From Blastomussa wellsi (lineage: Eukaryota > Cnidaria > Anthozoa > Scleractinia > Plerogyridae), in contig OX393561.1 in assembly GCA_947652115.1 (NCBI GenBank), positions 43,656,233 to 43,720,232 of the forward strand: a stretch of DNA of 64,000 nt. The letters run 5' to 3'. This document shows positions 45,101-56,035 of the stretch, one piece after another (position 1 is the stretch's first letter; each line of letters starts with the position of its first letter). Under the pieces are notes generated by a model. The model ran no database searches, was not told the origin of the DNA, and was given only the letters and a program-made list of their open reading frames with translations. The position numbers and the translations under genes are program-made.

Positions 45101-47790
45101 AAGAAATCCTTCACGAAATCTCGTTTTCTCTTGAAAGCAATGTTCTTGTTCTCTTAGAATGCCCGCATCTTCTACACTCGTGTATACGAAACGCGTCAAA
45201 CGCTGTCCGAGAGACCATTTTAATCCCTACGACGAATCCTTGGTTGGAGTGGAATGTTTATGAGTTCCCTGGCACAGAAATTATTTCTGACATGCAGTGC
45301 TTTGCCACATCGCCTAATATGAAGACTGTGGCCGGAGCAAAGGGTCGGTCCATCCTATTCTTTGATCCATCTACAGCAGAAACAGTGACTGGTCCTTTTG
45401 AAGTATCTAAGAAGATTATTGATAATATTAACCAGCTGGATTTTTCTTCTGACGGCAAGTTTCTATTCTTTGGACTACTCAACAAGTTGTTTTCCGTCAG
45501 ACTTGAATGTGTCACGGAACACCTTGCTGATGTGTCCGAGAATTCTGTGTACGAGTGGGGTTCTTTTACTCCTGACAGTAATAACATTGTCGTGAGGAGC
45601 GTGGCTGATAAACTTCTCACAGCCAACTGTAGACATGGGTCTTGTTTGGCAAATTTCCTTGCCCTGTGGGCTATAAAGGAGATCGATCATCTTCAAGGTC
45701 GCCAAACTACTTGTTCATTTTGTCCAAAGCAGCCGACTTGGTTTGAGACTCGTAGAATAAACACAAAATGGGGAAGACAAACCATTCGTCTGCTTGAGCG
45801 TTTTGGAATCAAGACCAACTTAGATTGTCCTGGTGAGACTCCCAACTCATACGGTATTACTCATTCGTGTTTGCAATTAAGAGAATTTGACGAAACCTCG
45901 TCGTTGAATGCAATACGTCAATCTGTCATTAAAATGTATTCCAAATTGTTCCCATATCAAGTCTGGGATCTACTCACTAAGAAGCCTGTGTTAAAGAGAG
46001 TGTTTTGGAAGGGTGATCAGTTGAACCCGTTCACGTATTTGTGTCATATGACCTGTGCCTTTGGCTCATGGGGTTTGGAAGTGGGATGCTCTGGCATAGA
46101 CCAAGCCATGTCAGTTTGTAACATCGCTGTTGTCAACGCTGTTCACCGTGCTTTACTGGGGGATATTCCTCTTAGGCAGGTACATTTAATGTTAAGCCGG
46201 GAGTTCAATGAAGAATTCAGGTCTGGCTTTCTTAGAAATGTACCAATTGGGTTTCAGCAACTTGATATATACAGGGAAAATTTTGTTTGCGTGTCACCTC
46301 AAAGAGAATGGGCCGTCGAGGTTGATGGGCTTCTGAAAATTCATTTGTTTCAAACAGAACAAATTTGTAATAATGGTAAACCTGAATATAACTTATGTAA
46401 AATCTCGAGCTTTACCTTTACGAATGACGACCTCTTTTTCATTTATTTGTCCGAAGGTTCGCTCCACGCCTTATCTCTCCAGACAGGTGCAGTATTCACG
46501 AGTGTGTCGGGTCGTAACCTTTTTTACTTCACAGCAGAAAGGCAGGTTGGTTATTTGTTTCGTAACGTTACAGGAGAAACAGCCATGTTTCTGTCAGATT
46601 TATTTAGTCCGTGGAAGTTCTTACCAGTGTTACCTGGAAAAGGGAAATCGATCGCAACGATCTTCAATTCAAGAGATACCATTTTGGCAGTTGGTTCCGA
46701 CTCCATGGCTATGTTGTGGCAAACTGGTAATGAAATCAAAGGCGTCGCCGTCGTTTCCGCATCTCCGTTAACAGGATTCTGTCCGCATGTGGCTCATGGA
46801 AAGAATTTTTTACTTTCCCCAGATGGAAAACTAATTGCCTTTCAACAGGAAGCCAAGGTTAAGGTACACAGTTTTTCAGAATGTGATACCGAAGAGTTTC
46901 TCTACACAACAGTATTTGAAACGGCTGCAAACTGTGACGTCACGATTCTCTGCTCTGCATTTTCAGCTGACAGCACCTTCCTTCTCTTTTGTATCGAAGA
47001 CAGCAGAACTTATCCACATTTCTATGTGTGGGATGTTCAGCAGAACGTTATGGCAGCTTCTCGTAAATCATCAGCATTGATGACCATAGAGTGCTGTTGC
47101 TTTTCATCGGATAAAAGGCATGTGATCTTGTGTGGCGATTATGAGATTGAGATCAGGGATTACGCGAAAGATTCCTGTCAGAGACTCGGAGTCGAGAGGC
47201 CTTACCACTCCGTCAAGTTCAGTCAGTGCGCTGTTTCATTAGATAATCAGCTTTTAGTTTGCTCCATCGCGAACAGGATTCTTATCTACAATCTTTTTGC
47301 CCCTGATGCCAATTTCTCCAAGCTAGTTCTCCGCGGCCACCTTGGTAGAATTGAGGTTTGTCAGTTTTTGAAAGTAAATCGTTATCTTATTTCCTACGGT
47401 GTTGATGGAATGGTTTTCCTGTGGGACCTAAGCAAGTTAAAAGCTGTCGCATTCGCAAGAATCGTACAAGGGCAGGAAAGAATTGTGACCTTGGCCGTTT
47501 CTCCTGAAGAAAACAAAGCTGTGTGTTTTACATCCTCTAATCGAGTGTGCCTGATAAAACTCCGTGAACTGGGCTCTGCACGGACGTTTAAGCCTTTGAC
47601 GGCACCAGCGAAAGACAACCCGGACGCAGCTGAGACAAGCCTACCGCCAGAAGAACAAATCACTTCGGCATCTCAGACTCCAACCCCGTCTTGTGAAGAT
47701 GATGTGGCTGAGTGGTTGAGCAGTTCTGAATCTGAAGAAGATCTGTTCAATTACTATCTAGAACACGATATGTTGGAAGAGCTCAACTAA
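38835..47790 (+). CDS. NLR-like receptor: DZIP3-like HEPN domain, coiled coil, NACHT NTPase, degenerate WD-like repeats
   Basis: Four exons: 38835-38851, 41323-41918, 42299-42547, 43676-47790. Together they encode about 1658 aa with consistent phases. Exon 1 encodes only MATGG plus two bases. Exon 2 (about residues 6-204) is a helical domain with GITDNQKRWLVFGIALNKVL and RNAWAHC; the R..WAH pattern resembles the HEPN domain annotated as DZIP3-like in cnidarian genes. Exon 3 is a likely coiled coil. Exon 4 starts with NACHT: Walker A GDPGVGKS (about 331) and Walker B KLVIIDALDD (about 431). Weak beta-propeller repeats follow; the clearest is GHLGRIEVCQ through VFLWDL (about 1507). The tail is acidic (SSSESEED). 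Such proteins are expected to be cytoplasmic sensors; the immune role is inferred from architecture. Intron 3 uses a GC donor. Confidence 0.88.
39105..39324. repeat. Family C MITE, complete
   Basis: Same layout as 27189-27412: gagggggtaagtttctaaag start, atcaactgggttgataatgt arm, gcccttcgtcggagcc centre and complementary right arm ending ttatcaacccagttgataaa. It lies in intron 1 of the NACHT gene. Confidence 0.8.
39690..39975 (-). mobile_element. tRNA-derived SINE, minus strand
   Basis: Read on the minus strand from 39975: gggaggcgtggtggcctaat begins a tRNA-like head with an A box-like region, and gggttcgagcc is a B box. The body follows with tgttcttcggcaagacactt, cagtgcctctctccacccag, gtgatggactagcatcccat and ccgggataagctccggc. 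Fragments of the same body occur at 3325-3435 and 23150-23295, which shows dispersal. The conserved body may correspond to one of the eumetazoan conserved SINE domains, but I cannot name it without a search. It lies in NACHT intron 1. Confidence 0.75.
40206..40263. repeat. Short hairpin
   Basis: taatggtacactcaaccatc plus tccc pairs with ggaggtggttgtaccatta around tcactccaagtgaa. It lies in NACHT intron 1. Confidence 0.6.
40671..40746 (+). repeat. tRNA-like SINE head (probably derived from tRNA-Thr)
   Basis: tagctcagtggatagagcg is a good A box and ggttcgattcc a perfect B box. The acceptor arms gagttct and gggactc pair with wobbles. The anticodon arm is broken: the loop reads ccggtgt, so position 33 is C where tRNAs need T, and the base of the stem is mismatched. 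No CCA or clean pol III terminator follows directly. This argues for a SINE head or tRNA relic, not a working tRNA. An ancestral tRNA-Thr is suggested by the loop sequence only. Confidence 0.6.
40864..41092 (+). mobile_element. 5'-truncated SINE, second family
   Basis: Begins near a B box (gggttcgattccc at about 40892) and continues with agacctggcatcatatgtgg, ctctgagggtttttctctgg, gttttcctccctccacaaaa plus accaac, and attcgatctggaatacac. This body is, as far as I recall, widespread in anthozoan genomes. It differs from the 39690-39975 family. It lies in NACHT intron 1, just before exon 2. Confidence 0.55.
42560..43660. other. NACHT gene intron 3 (GC-AG), no internal feature recognised
   Basis: A 1.1-kb intron with no recognisable repeat family or exon. 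It starts with gcaagt at 42548 and ends at the ttttcag acceptor at 43675. Confidence 0.6.
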
Positions 47791-48704
47791 TTAATGGTTT
47801 ATTCCATGAAGATATCTCGCAGAGATAAAAAAAAAAGCTGAGTAACATACTTATTTTATGAGCAGCACTGTTGGTGCATCTCTTGCCTCTTGCGCGCATT
47901 AAGACCAACAAGCCGTTTTGTTTTTTGGTAGACATATCGAACTGAAGAATGATCTTAAGCGAGGCTACCAGATGTTAGATAAATCCCTCACTGACATTAC
48001 ATAAGTTAATTACTTTTATCATTTCCAGATTCCAGCCAACACAGTCTTGTAATCGTAAACTGAGCAGTTTTCAGCTCCTGTCAGAAAATCATACATTCTT
48101 GTGTGATTTCTGATACACTCCAATCATAATGATTTTAATACTTTTATCCCTTGTGCACTAAAACCTTGCTGAATTTGTTATTAAGTTGTAGAAACTTGTG
48201 TAATGTGTGAATTCTTCAAAATAAGTTTAATGAGAAAATTCAAACCTGACTTAAAGATGTCCGTTGACCGGTCTCAGGTCTCTCATTACGGCTCGTGGTG
48301 CATGGCACTGTTGAAATTAAGTGGTATATGATACATGCAATGAACAAGAAAAGAAAAATTGGAATCAGGCATCCAAGGGCATAGAAAACATAAATAACTC
48401 AGGTTTGAGTGGTGGCCTTCTGATCCCTGTGAACTTAAGCCCCATCTCTCCTGGACTCGAACTTTGTTAAAACATCGAAAAATTTTAATTTTAGCTTTAG
48501 ACAATTAAGAGAATCAAAGTGTACCGCTTTGTATTAAATTTATTGTAATATAAATAAATTACATAGAAAACGTCATTATACCCGTAGGATAACATGTCGC
48601 CGAGATGGCATAAGATTAAAAATTTTAGACAAAGAAGTATGATATATTTTTTGTAAGATTTTTAGACATAAGTATTGTAACTGTATAGGTTAAAAAATAA
48701 CAAA

Positions 48705-48749
<45 letters not shown>

Positions 48750-49500
48750 GGTTTTTTGACATAATGGAAAAAGCATATATATTTTGCTCGCAAAAAGAAT
48801 ATTTTTGAACGTTGTATTTGTAATTATAAATTTGTCAACAAAGCGCCTTACGAGGCGTATGTAGTTCAAACTATACGCGGTTTTGAGTTTTATTATATAG
48901 GAGTTTTATAATGAGCGAGTCGTGAACAAGGCCAAGCCATATGCATGGTTGTGTATCGGTTGTGTCTGTGTAAGGAGAATTGTCCAATTTGTTTGAGAAA
49001 TTTCAAATTGAGCCAATCAGGCATATAATTTATTATAACTGAGCTATTTTAACCATAGTTTTTAGTATTAGAGCGAGTAGTAGAGCGAGTTCAGTCAAAT
49101 GTCGTAAAACCAAAACCAAAGTAACTAACTTTGGCCAACCACAAAGGACGGAGACATTCCAGTGATCCAATCGAAACTCGAATAGCCGACACAAAGCGCG
49201 GGAAAACGTGCGCGCGCGAGTCCTTTCGACACTGAATTGGAAACCGTTTTATGACAAGATAGCTTACATGTACTTGAACGCTGCTTGTGTATTGGTTAAA
49301 ATCTTTTGTATTTGATTTCAGTTGTGAATATACAGGCTACATAGCTAAAGTTCTAACTTAAGATCTTTTAGTCTAGTAACTTAACATAGTATGTAGTTTA
49401 TATTAAGTAAAGCATCAATTAATGTATTGGACAAATATTAAAGATGCAAAGTAGGTAACTAAACAATCTTGTTTTGCTTCTTATATATATATGGGTTATT
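47791..49500. other. NACHT 3' UTR and intergenic sequence
   Basis: A possible polyadenylation signal (aataaa) lies near 48551. An AAT microsatellite runs 48705-48749. A GC-poor region follows, with no gene I can support. The minus-strand frame at 48286-48504 shows no domain. Confidence 0.4.
48705..48749. repeat. (AAT)n microsatellite
   Basis: Uninterrupted aataataat run of about 45 bases, preceded by caaaaat. Similar tracts end retroelements elsewhere in the window, so this may mark the tail of an eroded one. Confidence 0.9.
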
Positions 49501-49509
49501 GGCCAAGCG

Positions 49510-49672
49510 TAAGGTCAAGATGGCAGGATATTGTTCACGTTCTTTTTTGAACTTCGAACTTCGATTCGCTCTGACGAAGGGCTAACGCTCGAAACGTCAG
49601 CTTTTGAATCTCTTTACGGTGGCCAATTCACATTATCAACCCAGTTGATAATATCCCGCCATCTTGACCGAA
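49510..49672. repeat. Foldback element containing a family C right arm
   Basis: ggtcaagatggcaggatatt is mirrored by aatatcccgccatcttgacc. Between them lies cgctctgacgaagggctaac plus gctcgaaacgtcagc and a family C right arm (tttacggtggccaattcaca then ttatcaacccagttgata). This is a rearranged or chimeric family C copy. Confidence 0.65.
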
Positions 49673-49689
49673 CAAGCTTGGTCAATAAA

Positions 49690-49836
49690 GAATTTATTAT
49701 ATGACACGAAGAACGCCAAACACAGCAAACGATTCCGCGGAAGCACGGGCCATCCCGTGCGGTCGAGATGGCTCCATCTCGACCACTTGATTTGCTTCAT
49801 CTTGACCGCGCACAGAGCCAGTCATATAATAAATGC
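49690..49836. repeat. Foldback element, tttattatatgac ends
   Basis: aatttattatatgac at the left is mirrored by gtcatataataaa at the right, and ggtcgagatggctcc / catctcgacc pair inside. It directly follows the previous element. Confidence 0.55.
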
Positions 49837-50141
49837 AGTTTCTCATGGGACTTACAATGGTCCCAAGAGAAAACAAAAACAAGGCCCTTCTCCTCCCTAA
49901 CGAATAGCAGACCCTCCCCCCATTTTTATTCCAGAATGCACTTTTGTTGAATCAAATCCCTGAAGGGTCATGCAGGCCCTCCCTTAAAATATTGTAAGGA
50001 AAATATATAGTTAATCCCAACCGTATGGTCAGCCTTTCTGTGTTCAGTATATTTGTGATGGTTAAGTGGGGTCGCTGAACGCTAACTCCCTAACATACAC
50101 TAAGGTGTAAACTTTAATTGCTGATTAATTTATAATAGGGT

Positions 50142-50278
50142 ATTAACATGACTTTTTGAGGGATTATTGTTTATTGGCGCCCGCGTGGTGTCATTTCCGG
50201 CCCGAGCGCGAGGGTCGCAAATGACACTACAAGGGTGCCAATAAACAATATTCCCGATAAAAGTCATGTTAATGTCAT
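50142..50278. repeat. Foldback MITE, family D
   Basis: attaacatgactttttgagg plus gattattgtttattggcgcc is mirrored by gggtgccaataaacaatatt plus cccgataaaagtcatgttaa. The inner part has gtgtcattt / aaatgacac. Arms are about 55 bases; no coding capacity. Confidence 0.75.
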
Positions 50279-50279
50279 T

Positions 50280-51419
50280 ATTATCAATAAACAAGGCCAA
50301 ATAACATCCTGATGACTCACAAATTTAATAACGTTTTCAAGAATACAAGTAAGAACTTACTTCGCGCTGAAAATATTATAACTGTAAAAGCCAGACCGAT
50401 ATGTTCTGAACAGGTGTAGAACTTTGCCGATTACAAAGTCTCTGAACATAATCGCCAATGGGTTAAGAACTCGTAGATAATCATAATATTTAACGATCTT
50501 ACAATTTCCAGTTATCGTCGGTGTAAAATTCCCGTAGTACTTCAATCAAGTGAACGTTGTTTTGCTTCTTGTAAGGACGACAAGAACTTGCTTTCTTTGT
50601 TTCTTCTGGATCGTGCTCTTGCTTCTAGCCTATCTTCAAGTCTAAATCCGAATTTTATGTCTGTATTCATCCCATTTATAACAAGTAGACCGATTTTTCT
50701 CTCTGAAAACTATGCGTTTTGAATGAAACTGAACTTCAAAGCTTGCTGTTCGTTCGTGCGCACCTCGATGGTTTTCCCGCTTCAAACGGTCTGAACGTAA
50801 TTTGATTGGTTTAAATTCATCGCGTGAACCAATCAGCTTCAGGGCCGTTGCGGCCCTCACAGAGTGTGTTTTGACGATCAATTTGGCCAAGTATATGGAT
50901 AATAATATTAATTAATTAATTACCTCCGTGAAGGGGTAGAGTGGGGGGGGAGCGGTGAGTAGTAAGGCACGCTTCCCTGGCAGGTAGACCATTCAGAATC
51001 GAGTATTTGGGTCATGTAACCGCTCTCGACCAATCAGATGGCCGGATTTCATCCAAGATGGCCGACAGAAAATAAAGGCCTGTGATTGACCGAAAAACAG
51101 TGGAAAACCTCCCGGGAGTGATTCCTGGGAGACGATGACGCTAGGATCGGCCCGCGAGACCGCCATAGTGTTTTTTCGGACCGCAAGTGTGGAAAACAAT
51201 CACTCTAAGCTTATAGCTTAAGGCTACAAAAGATCTTTAAGCAGAAAACGAGCCAATAAACCTAACCAAATGCCACGGCAGAGCTAGCAAACACGACGGC
51301 AGTAAGACACTATTAAATGGCTCTTAACAAAGCATAAAATCTTCCACTGCATTCAGCGAAGGCTAAAATTCATTTAGCGACCAGCGGAAGTCGTGTTGGC
51401 CTGTCACTTTTATGTAATG
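50280..51419. other. No gene recognised
   Basis: No domain or exon can be supported. A G-run lies at 50943-50950. Minus-strand frames at 50642-50890 and 50993-51199 are not convincing. Confidence 0.35.
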
Positions 51420-51523
51420 TTTAAAAAACAAGCAGCACTGTTTTATCAGGTTTAAAACACGAGGCGGAGCCGAGTGTTTTAAACCTGATAAAACACGTGT
51501 TGCGAGTTTTTTGAACAGCTTCA
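51418..51523. repeat. Foldback MITE
   Basis: gtttaaaaaacaagcagcac plus tgttttatcaggtttaaaac is mirrored by gttttaaacctgataaaaca plus cgtgttgcgagttttttgaa. The loop is gaggcggagccga. Confidence 0.75.
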
Positions 51524-51737
51524 AAAACGTCTGTGATAGATCTATTCATTTGTAGAATAATCATCGGGTTTATTATTATTATTCCGGAGAAAATTGTCTG
51601 TAAAATTTAGCCGTGTCTTTATCAGATATAAAGACACTCATTAAACATTTTGTATTTCCTTTATGAATTAATAATGAGTTTTTGAAATACATTACTAACA
51701 ACAAACAGGAAATCGTGTTGAATAAGAACTGTCATCA

Positions 51738-51932
51738 TTGGAGTGTCCGTAATAAAGAGGTTACGTTTGTATGAATTTTCTCTCTGGGGCCGAGATTTCG
51801 TGTCCGTTCTCCGTATTATAGAGGGTCCGTATTATAGAGGTTAATTTTACAAAGAATGTATGGGCATTTTCCCGGGACCAAGTGAACTGTCCGTATTAGA
51901 GAGGTGTCCGTAAGGAGAGGTTCGACTGTATT
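51738..51932 (+). repeat. Cluster of gtccgtat...agaggt motifs
   Basis: Six variants of tgtccgtattatagaggt within 195 bases (for example gtgtccgtaataaagaggtt, tccgtattatagagggtccg, ctgtccgtattagagaggtg, tccgtaaggagaggttcgac). They end in tgta. It reads like the terminus of a dispersed element with reiterated subterminal motifs. Confidence 0.55.
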
Positions 51933-51934
51933 TA

Positions 51935-54585
51935 ATTACAAAAAGTGCTGTAAAATCTCTGATCAGAACCCTTAAGTTTGTTTTGGTGTTTCATTGGGTA
52001 TCAAGTTTCATCCACCTGACCCAAGAGGCCATCACTTTTAGCCTGCTGAACTAATGAATAATTAATGAATCTGAGAAGACATTTACACAGTTGTCCGTCC
52101 CAATACACTCTGCACTATCGTAACACTATCCTTTGAGTCTCTGAGTTTATTTCAAAATTTAAGTTCCCTTAAGATAATAAGCAGCAAACAGAACAAGTTT
52201 GAATGAAAATCTATTCGGTGAGTTCTATTTCGAATATTGGACGCACAACACACGATGCACTATGCACAACGCACGACCCATGACTCATCAATGCAGCATC
52301 ATTCTCTTTCCTTGCAGCTGCCGTGCGTGAATAAAACCATTTTTGTCGAAATAATTTCGAGAAAGCCTCAGGGGGGAAGTCAAAATTAATAGATATGCGG
52401 TAGCTCACATTTTACTGCCTCTAGAAAGAAAACTTAATTAGGACTTGAAGAACGCAAACTTGTCGGAGGTTTCAAAACTATTCATTCGTTTCCTGTTTCT
52501 GAGTTGTTGCTGGAAAAAAGATAAAACCGATTACTGAACATTTAAGGTCATTACGAGAATACTGAATAAATGTTTGCCTTTCATCAGCATTAATTCATTT
52601 AGCAAAACAATTTATGTTTTTCCTCGTTCATTAATGTTATAGCTTAGGCGTATTATTAAATTTGCAGTTCTTTTCTGTGCACTAATCAGAGCACCAGCTG
52701 ATCAATTAGTCTAGTTTCCCTACCGCCCGTAAAGAAGTGTGAATATTTTGACTCCATGCCTTCTGGCAGAAGGCTTTACATACGTTATACTTTAAATAAA
52801 CCTAGGAGGAAACTTGACAAGCTGGACTAGACTAAATAGCATTATCGGCACACCAAGGTATACTGAATGGACATTTTCACTGTTCTGCGATTGGGCCTTG
52901 CTTATATTGGCGATATAATGATCATTTATTTAGTTTTAAGTATATAATACAAAAGATAATTCGAAGAGGACCTAAACCCTTTGGAGTCCAGTTCAGTTCT
53001 GAAAATAAGTATCAGCGCTAGCAATAGAGGTGATACGTTTGGCTTGAATAGCCTCTCAAATTGGAAGTGATGTTTGAATTAATTGTTTCTCAGAAATTCA
53101 ATCACGCAGTGTTCATAGTTCTGCATAATAAATCTGACCAAAATAAAATTAACTGAAGGATGTAATCTGTAACTGTCAAATAGCCTTCGGATTTAATGGC
53201 TATTTACATAAAAAGGCTTGGTATAAAATCTCCAACCTCTAAAATGTCGTTAGAGCACATACTGCCGCAAAGGCTACACCACCCATCGTGTACTGCCTAA
53301 AATTCCACTAACAAGGTTCACTTTGTTTAGAATATTTTTAATGTGGATAATCCGAAGCCTTCCGGATTTGCTTTCAATTCAGGATCAAGGTTTGTTCTCC
53401 TTATACAGACTAAAAGCAGTTTCCTGAGTTCGTCGAGCGTGAAGCGGAAAAAAGCAAGTTTTTCCACTCAAATTTTCGATTCGCGCTCTTTTTTAATTTC
53501 CGCTCCACGCTCGAGTAACTAAGAAAAAAGGGCGCTGCTCATAGTTTATCTTTATTACGTAATAACCATTTTTCAGTAAGAAACAACCGCCAGTGCAATA
53601 CAGAATTTTTTCGTCAATTCAAACAAAAAATGTCACATTTCACTCTAGTTCTGAAATTCAATGACTAGGATATATTGGAAGTAACAACTTAATCAATGCG
53701 ACTTCCGATGTTGACTCTGTTTGAAACGTTAAGGGTATGAGTTTCGTTATGACATAGTATTCTAATATGTAACAGTTCATTAGAAAGGATGTGACATTTG
53801 TGGTTCTAGAATTAATTACTTCGATTTAAATTGGAAACGGCACCTTAACCTATTTAAAATACTGTTGATGGCACTGTTTGAAACGTACGAATACGAGTTT
53901 TGTTATCATAGTAAGTGTTGCCAAACGTAACACTGATTTTTGCGGTACTCAAATTAATTACTATGATTTCAGTATATTGAAAGTATTGACTGAGTGTACG
54001 TATTTGCTGCGATAACAGTTACCTGAATGTTCATGGATAAAAATATATATCTTTCTGTACAAAAGAAAGAATGAAACCATTATGTTAAATATATGGAAGT
54101 AGCCTTTTAGAACAATAAATGATTGGATACTATTTGGATGCTCTTTACATAAGAATGTGCGATCAGATCCGGCAACCAAACGCTGCTGTTGAAAGATCTA
54201 TGGAGTTCTTAGGCATTAAGCGATCTCTCGAAAGTATACAGATCTGTACAAAATGCTCAGTTTGACTGAATGGCCTTGAATCCAGCAGGTAGTTCTGAAT
54301 ATTGCAACAATCGGTCCTCAGATCTGGTGAAGTTGTGTTATTGATCATTTGACTTATTTAATTCCCTAGTGTTTACGAATAATATACCGCTTTTTCTCGA
54401 AGAAAAGGGACAGATAATTGAAGCAACTGATTGACCAGTGCGACGCTCTACCAACTGATCGAAAGTGAGCTATGAAGCCTTGATAAGTTGGGAACAGTTT
54501 AACTGTGGGTTGTTCACTTTATAACGTCAAATATTGAAATACCGCCCTTCAAAGTCACAGTAGCATAAACGAGACTGCATGCAAT
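51935..54585. other. No gene recognised
   Basis: About 2.6 kb of AT-rich sequence with no open frame longer than about 75 codons, no domain and no clear repeat structure visible by eye. Confidence 0.4.
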
Positions 54586-54589
54586 AGCT

Positions 54590-54774
54590 CACGTTCGATA
54601 TATCAATTCTAACATGATTCCGAGGCTCTCTGGTTAAAATAATGCAAATTTTCGAATATTCTTTTGACTGTTAACTCCCAAAAGAGACTTGATTCAAAGT
54701 AAACGGAACCAAATCTAGAACTTTAAAATCCTCGGTGCTATGTATTAATTTTGATATATCGAACGTGAGCTATT
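54590..54774. repeat. Foldback MITE, diverged family B relative
   Basis: The ends agctcacgttcgatatatca and tgatatatcgaacgtgagct are perfect 20-bp inverted repeats. Inside, taacatgattccgaggc and a tcctcggtgctatgt complement recall the taacatgtcgccgaggc core of family B, but the centre is unrelated. Confidence 0.8.
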
Positions 54775-54779
54775 CTCAC

Positions 54780-56035
54780 AATTGCACATTTTGAAAACGA
54801 TATTTCTAGGTTTACTGAAATAAACGTAACAACTTCTAATGCAAAAATACGCGAGTATACACGTAAAGTGGCCGCAGCCGGATGTTTTTCCAATAAAAGC
54901 ACTTTCCTCCAAATAATACTTGTCTTTCAGTTCTTGATTATGTATGATACAGGTAATGTCGTTGATCGCAAGTAGAAGCAAAATTTCGCTCGTTAGAAAT
55001 TGCCCGCTTATGCATGTTTAAGTCAGTCTTGCTGGTTTCCCCAGAAAGGCTCGCTTTCGAAGTGCAAACTTGTAAATGTTATTATGATCGAATTCCTAAA
55101 GAAGCAAAACTGAAAAGAATACCAATTTGGTGGCAGAGGATAATTCTCGTAGACGAGGCTTGGTGGTGAGTATATGAGGTCATCAAATTGAATAATCAAA
55201 TACTATCGACAACAGTCAATCGTTCTTTTCAGCGTGTCATCAGTTTTTACCGATGGATCGATACAACTGATGAAAATCAAATCCTTTTCATCGATTTTTA
55301 CCGAAAATTTTCGATTGATAATTGAAATCGATACTGATACGTTGGGTTGAAGTCAGACATAATGGCCGAGTGTTTCTCCTAAAGCTCGGAAGCATAAGAA
55401 GGAAAAAACGGAACACACAACCAGAAGTACCACATATTGACTGATTATTATTTCGACTGCGAGCAGTCTCTTATTTCCCACCGTGCGACACAGTATGACC
55501 TGTTAAAACACTCTTCATTTATAATCAAAAACTAGCTGGGTGACCCTCATATTTTGTTACTGAATTTCGATCAGTATGCCAAGATACAACTTTGGGAGCG
55601 GTTTCGCTGCCACCTTAACTTTTTGAAAATTGTATTTTTGTCAAATCACTATACTAGTCATATTATACAGTTATATTATATTAGCCATATATTAAAGAAG
55701 TTTTCAAATATCACTCTAGGTATAAAGTAATACGCGTTTCATACAATGATAATTAATACGTTAATACATAATAGGAAATCATATCAAGCAATTTTTAAAG
55801 TTCAAATAACCCGTAGAATAAACAATCGCTATGTCAAACAGAAGTTGAAATTCAGAACCGAATTGTGGACGAAGTGTTTCCTAAAACAGCCTTATCTCGT
55901 CATTTTTATCTCTCGTTCGGTTGCGTCGTGATATCAGATATCAATCTACGATAATTGTTACTTTTGCTTTCATGGTATATTTTATAGGTTTATTCTTTAC
56001 TCACAATTTCCATTTCGTATCATGTCGATAACCCA
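54780..56035. other. No gene recognised
   Basis: AT-rich, with no supportable gene. The short frame at 55746-55931 shows no domain. It may contain the eroded 5' part of the retroelement that follows. Confidence 0.35.
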
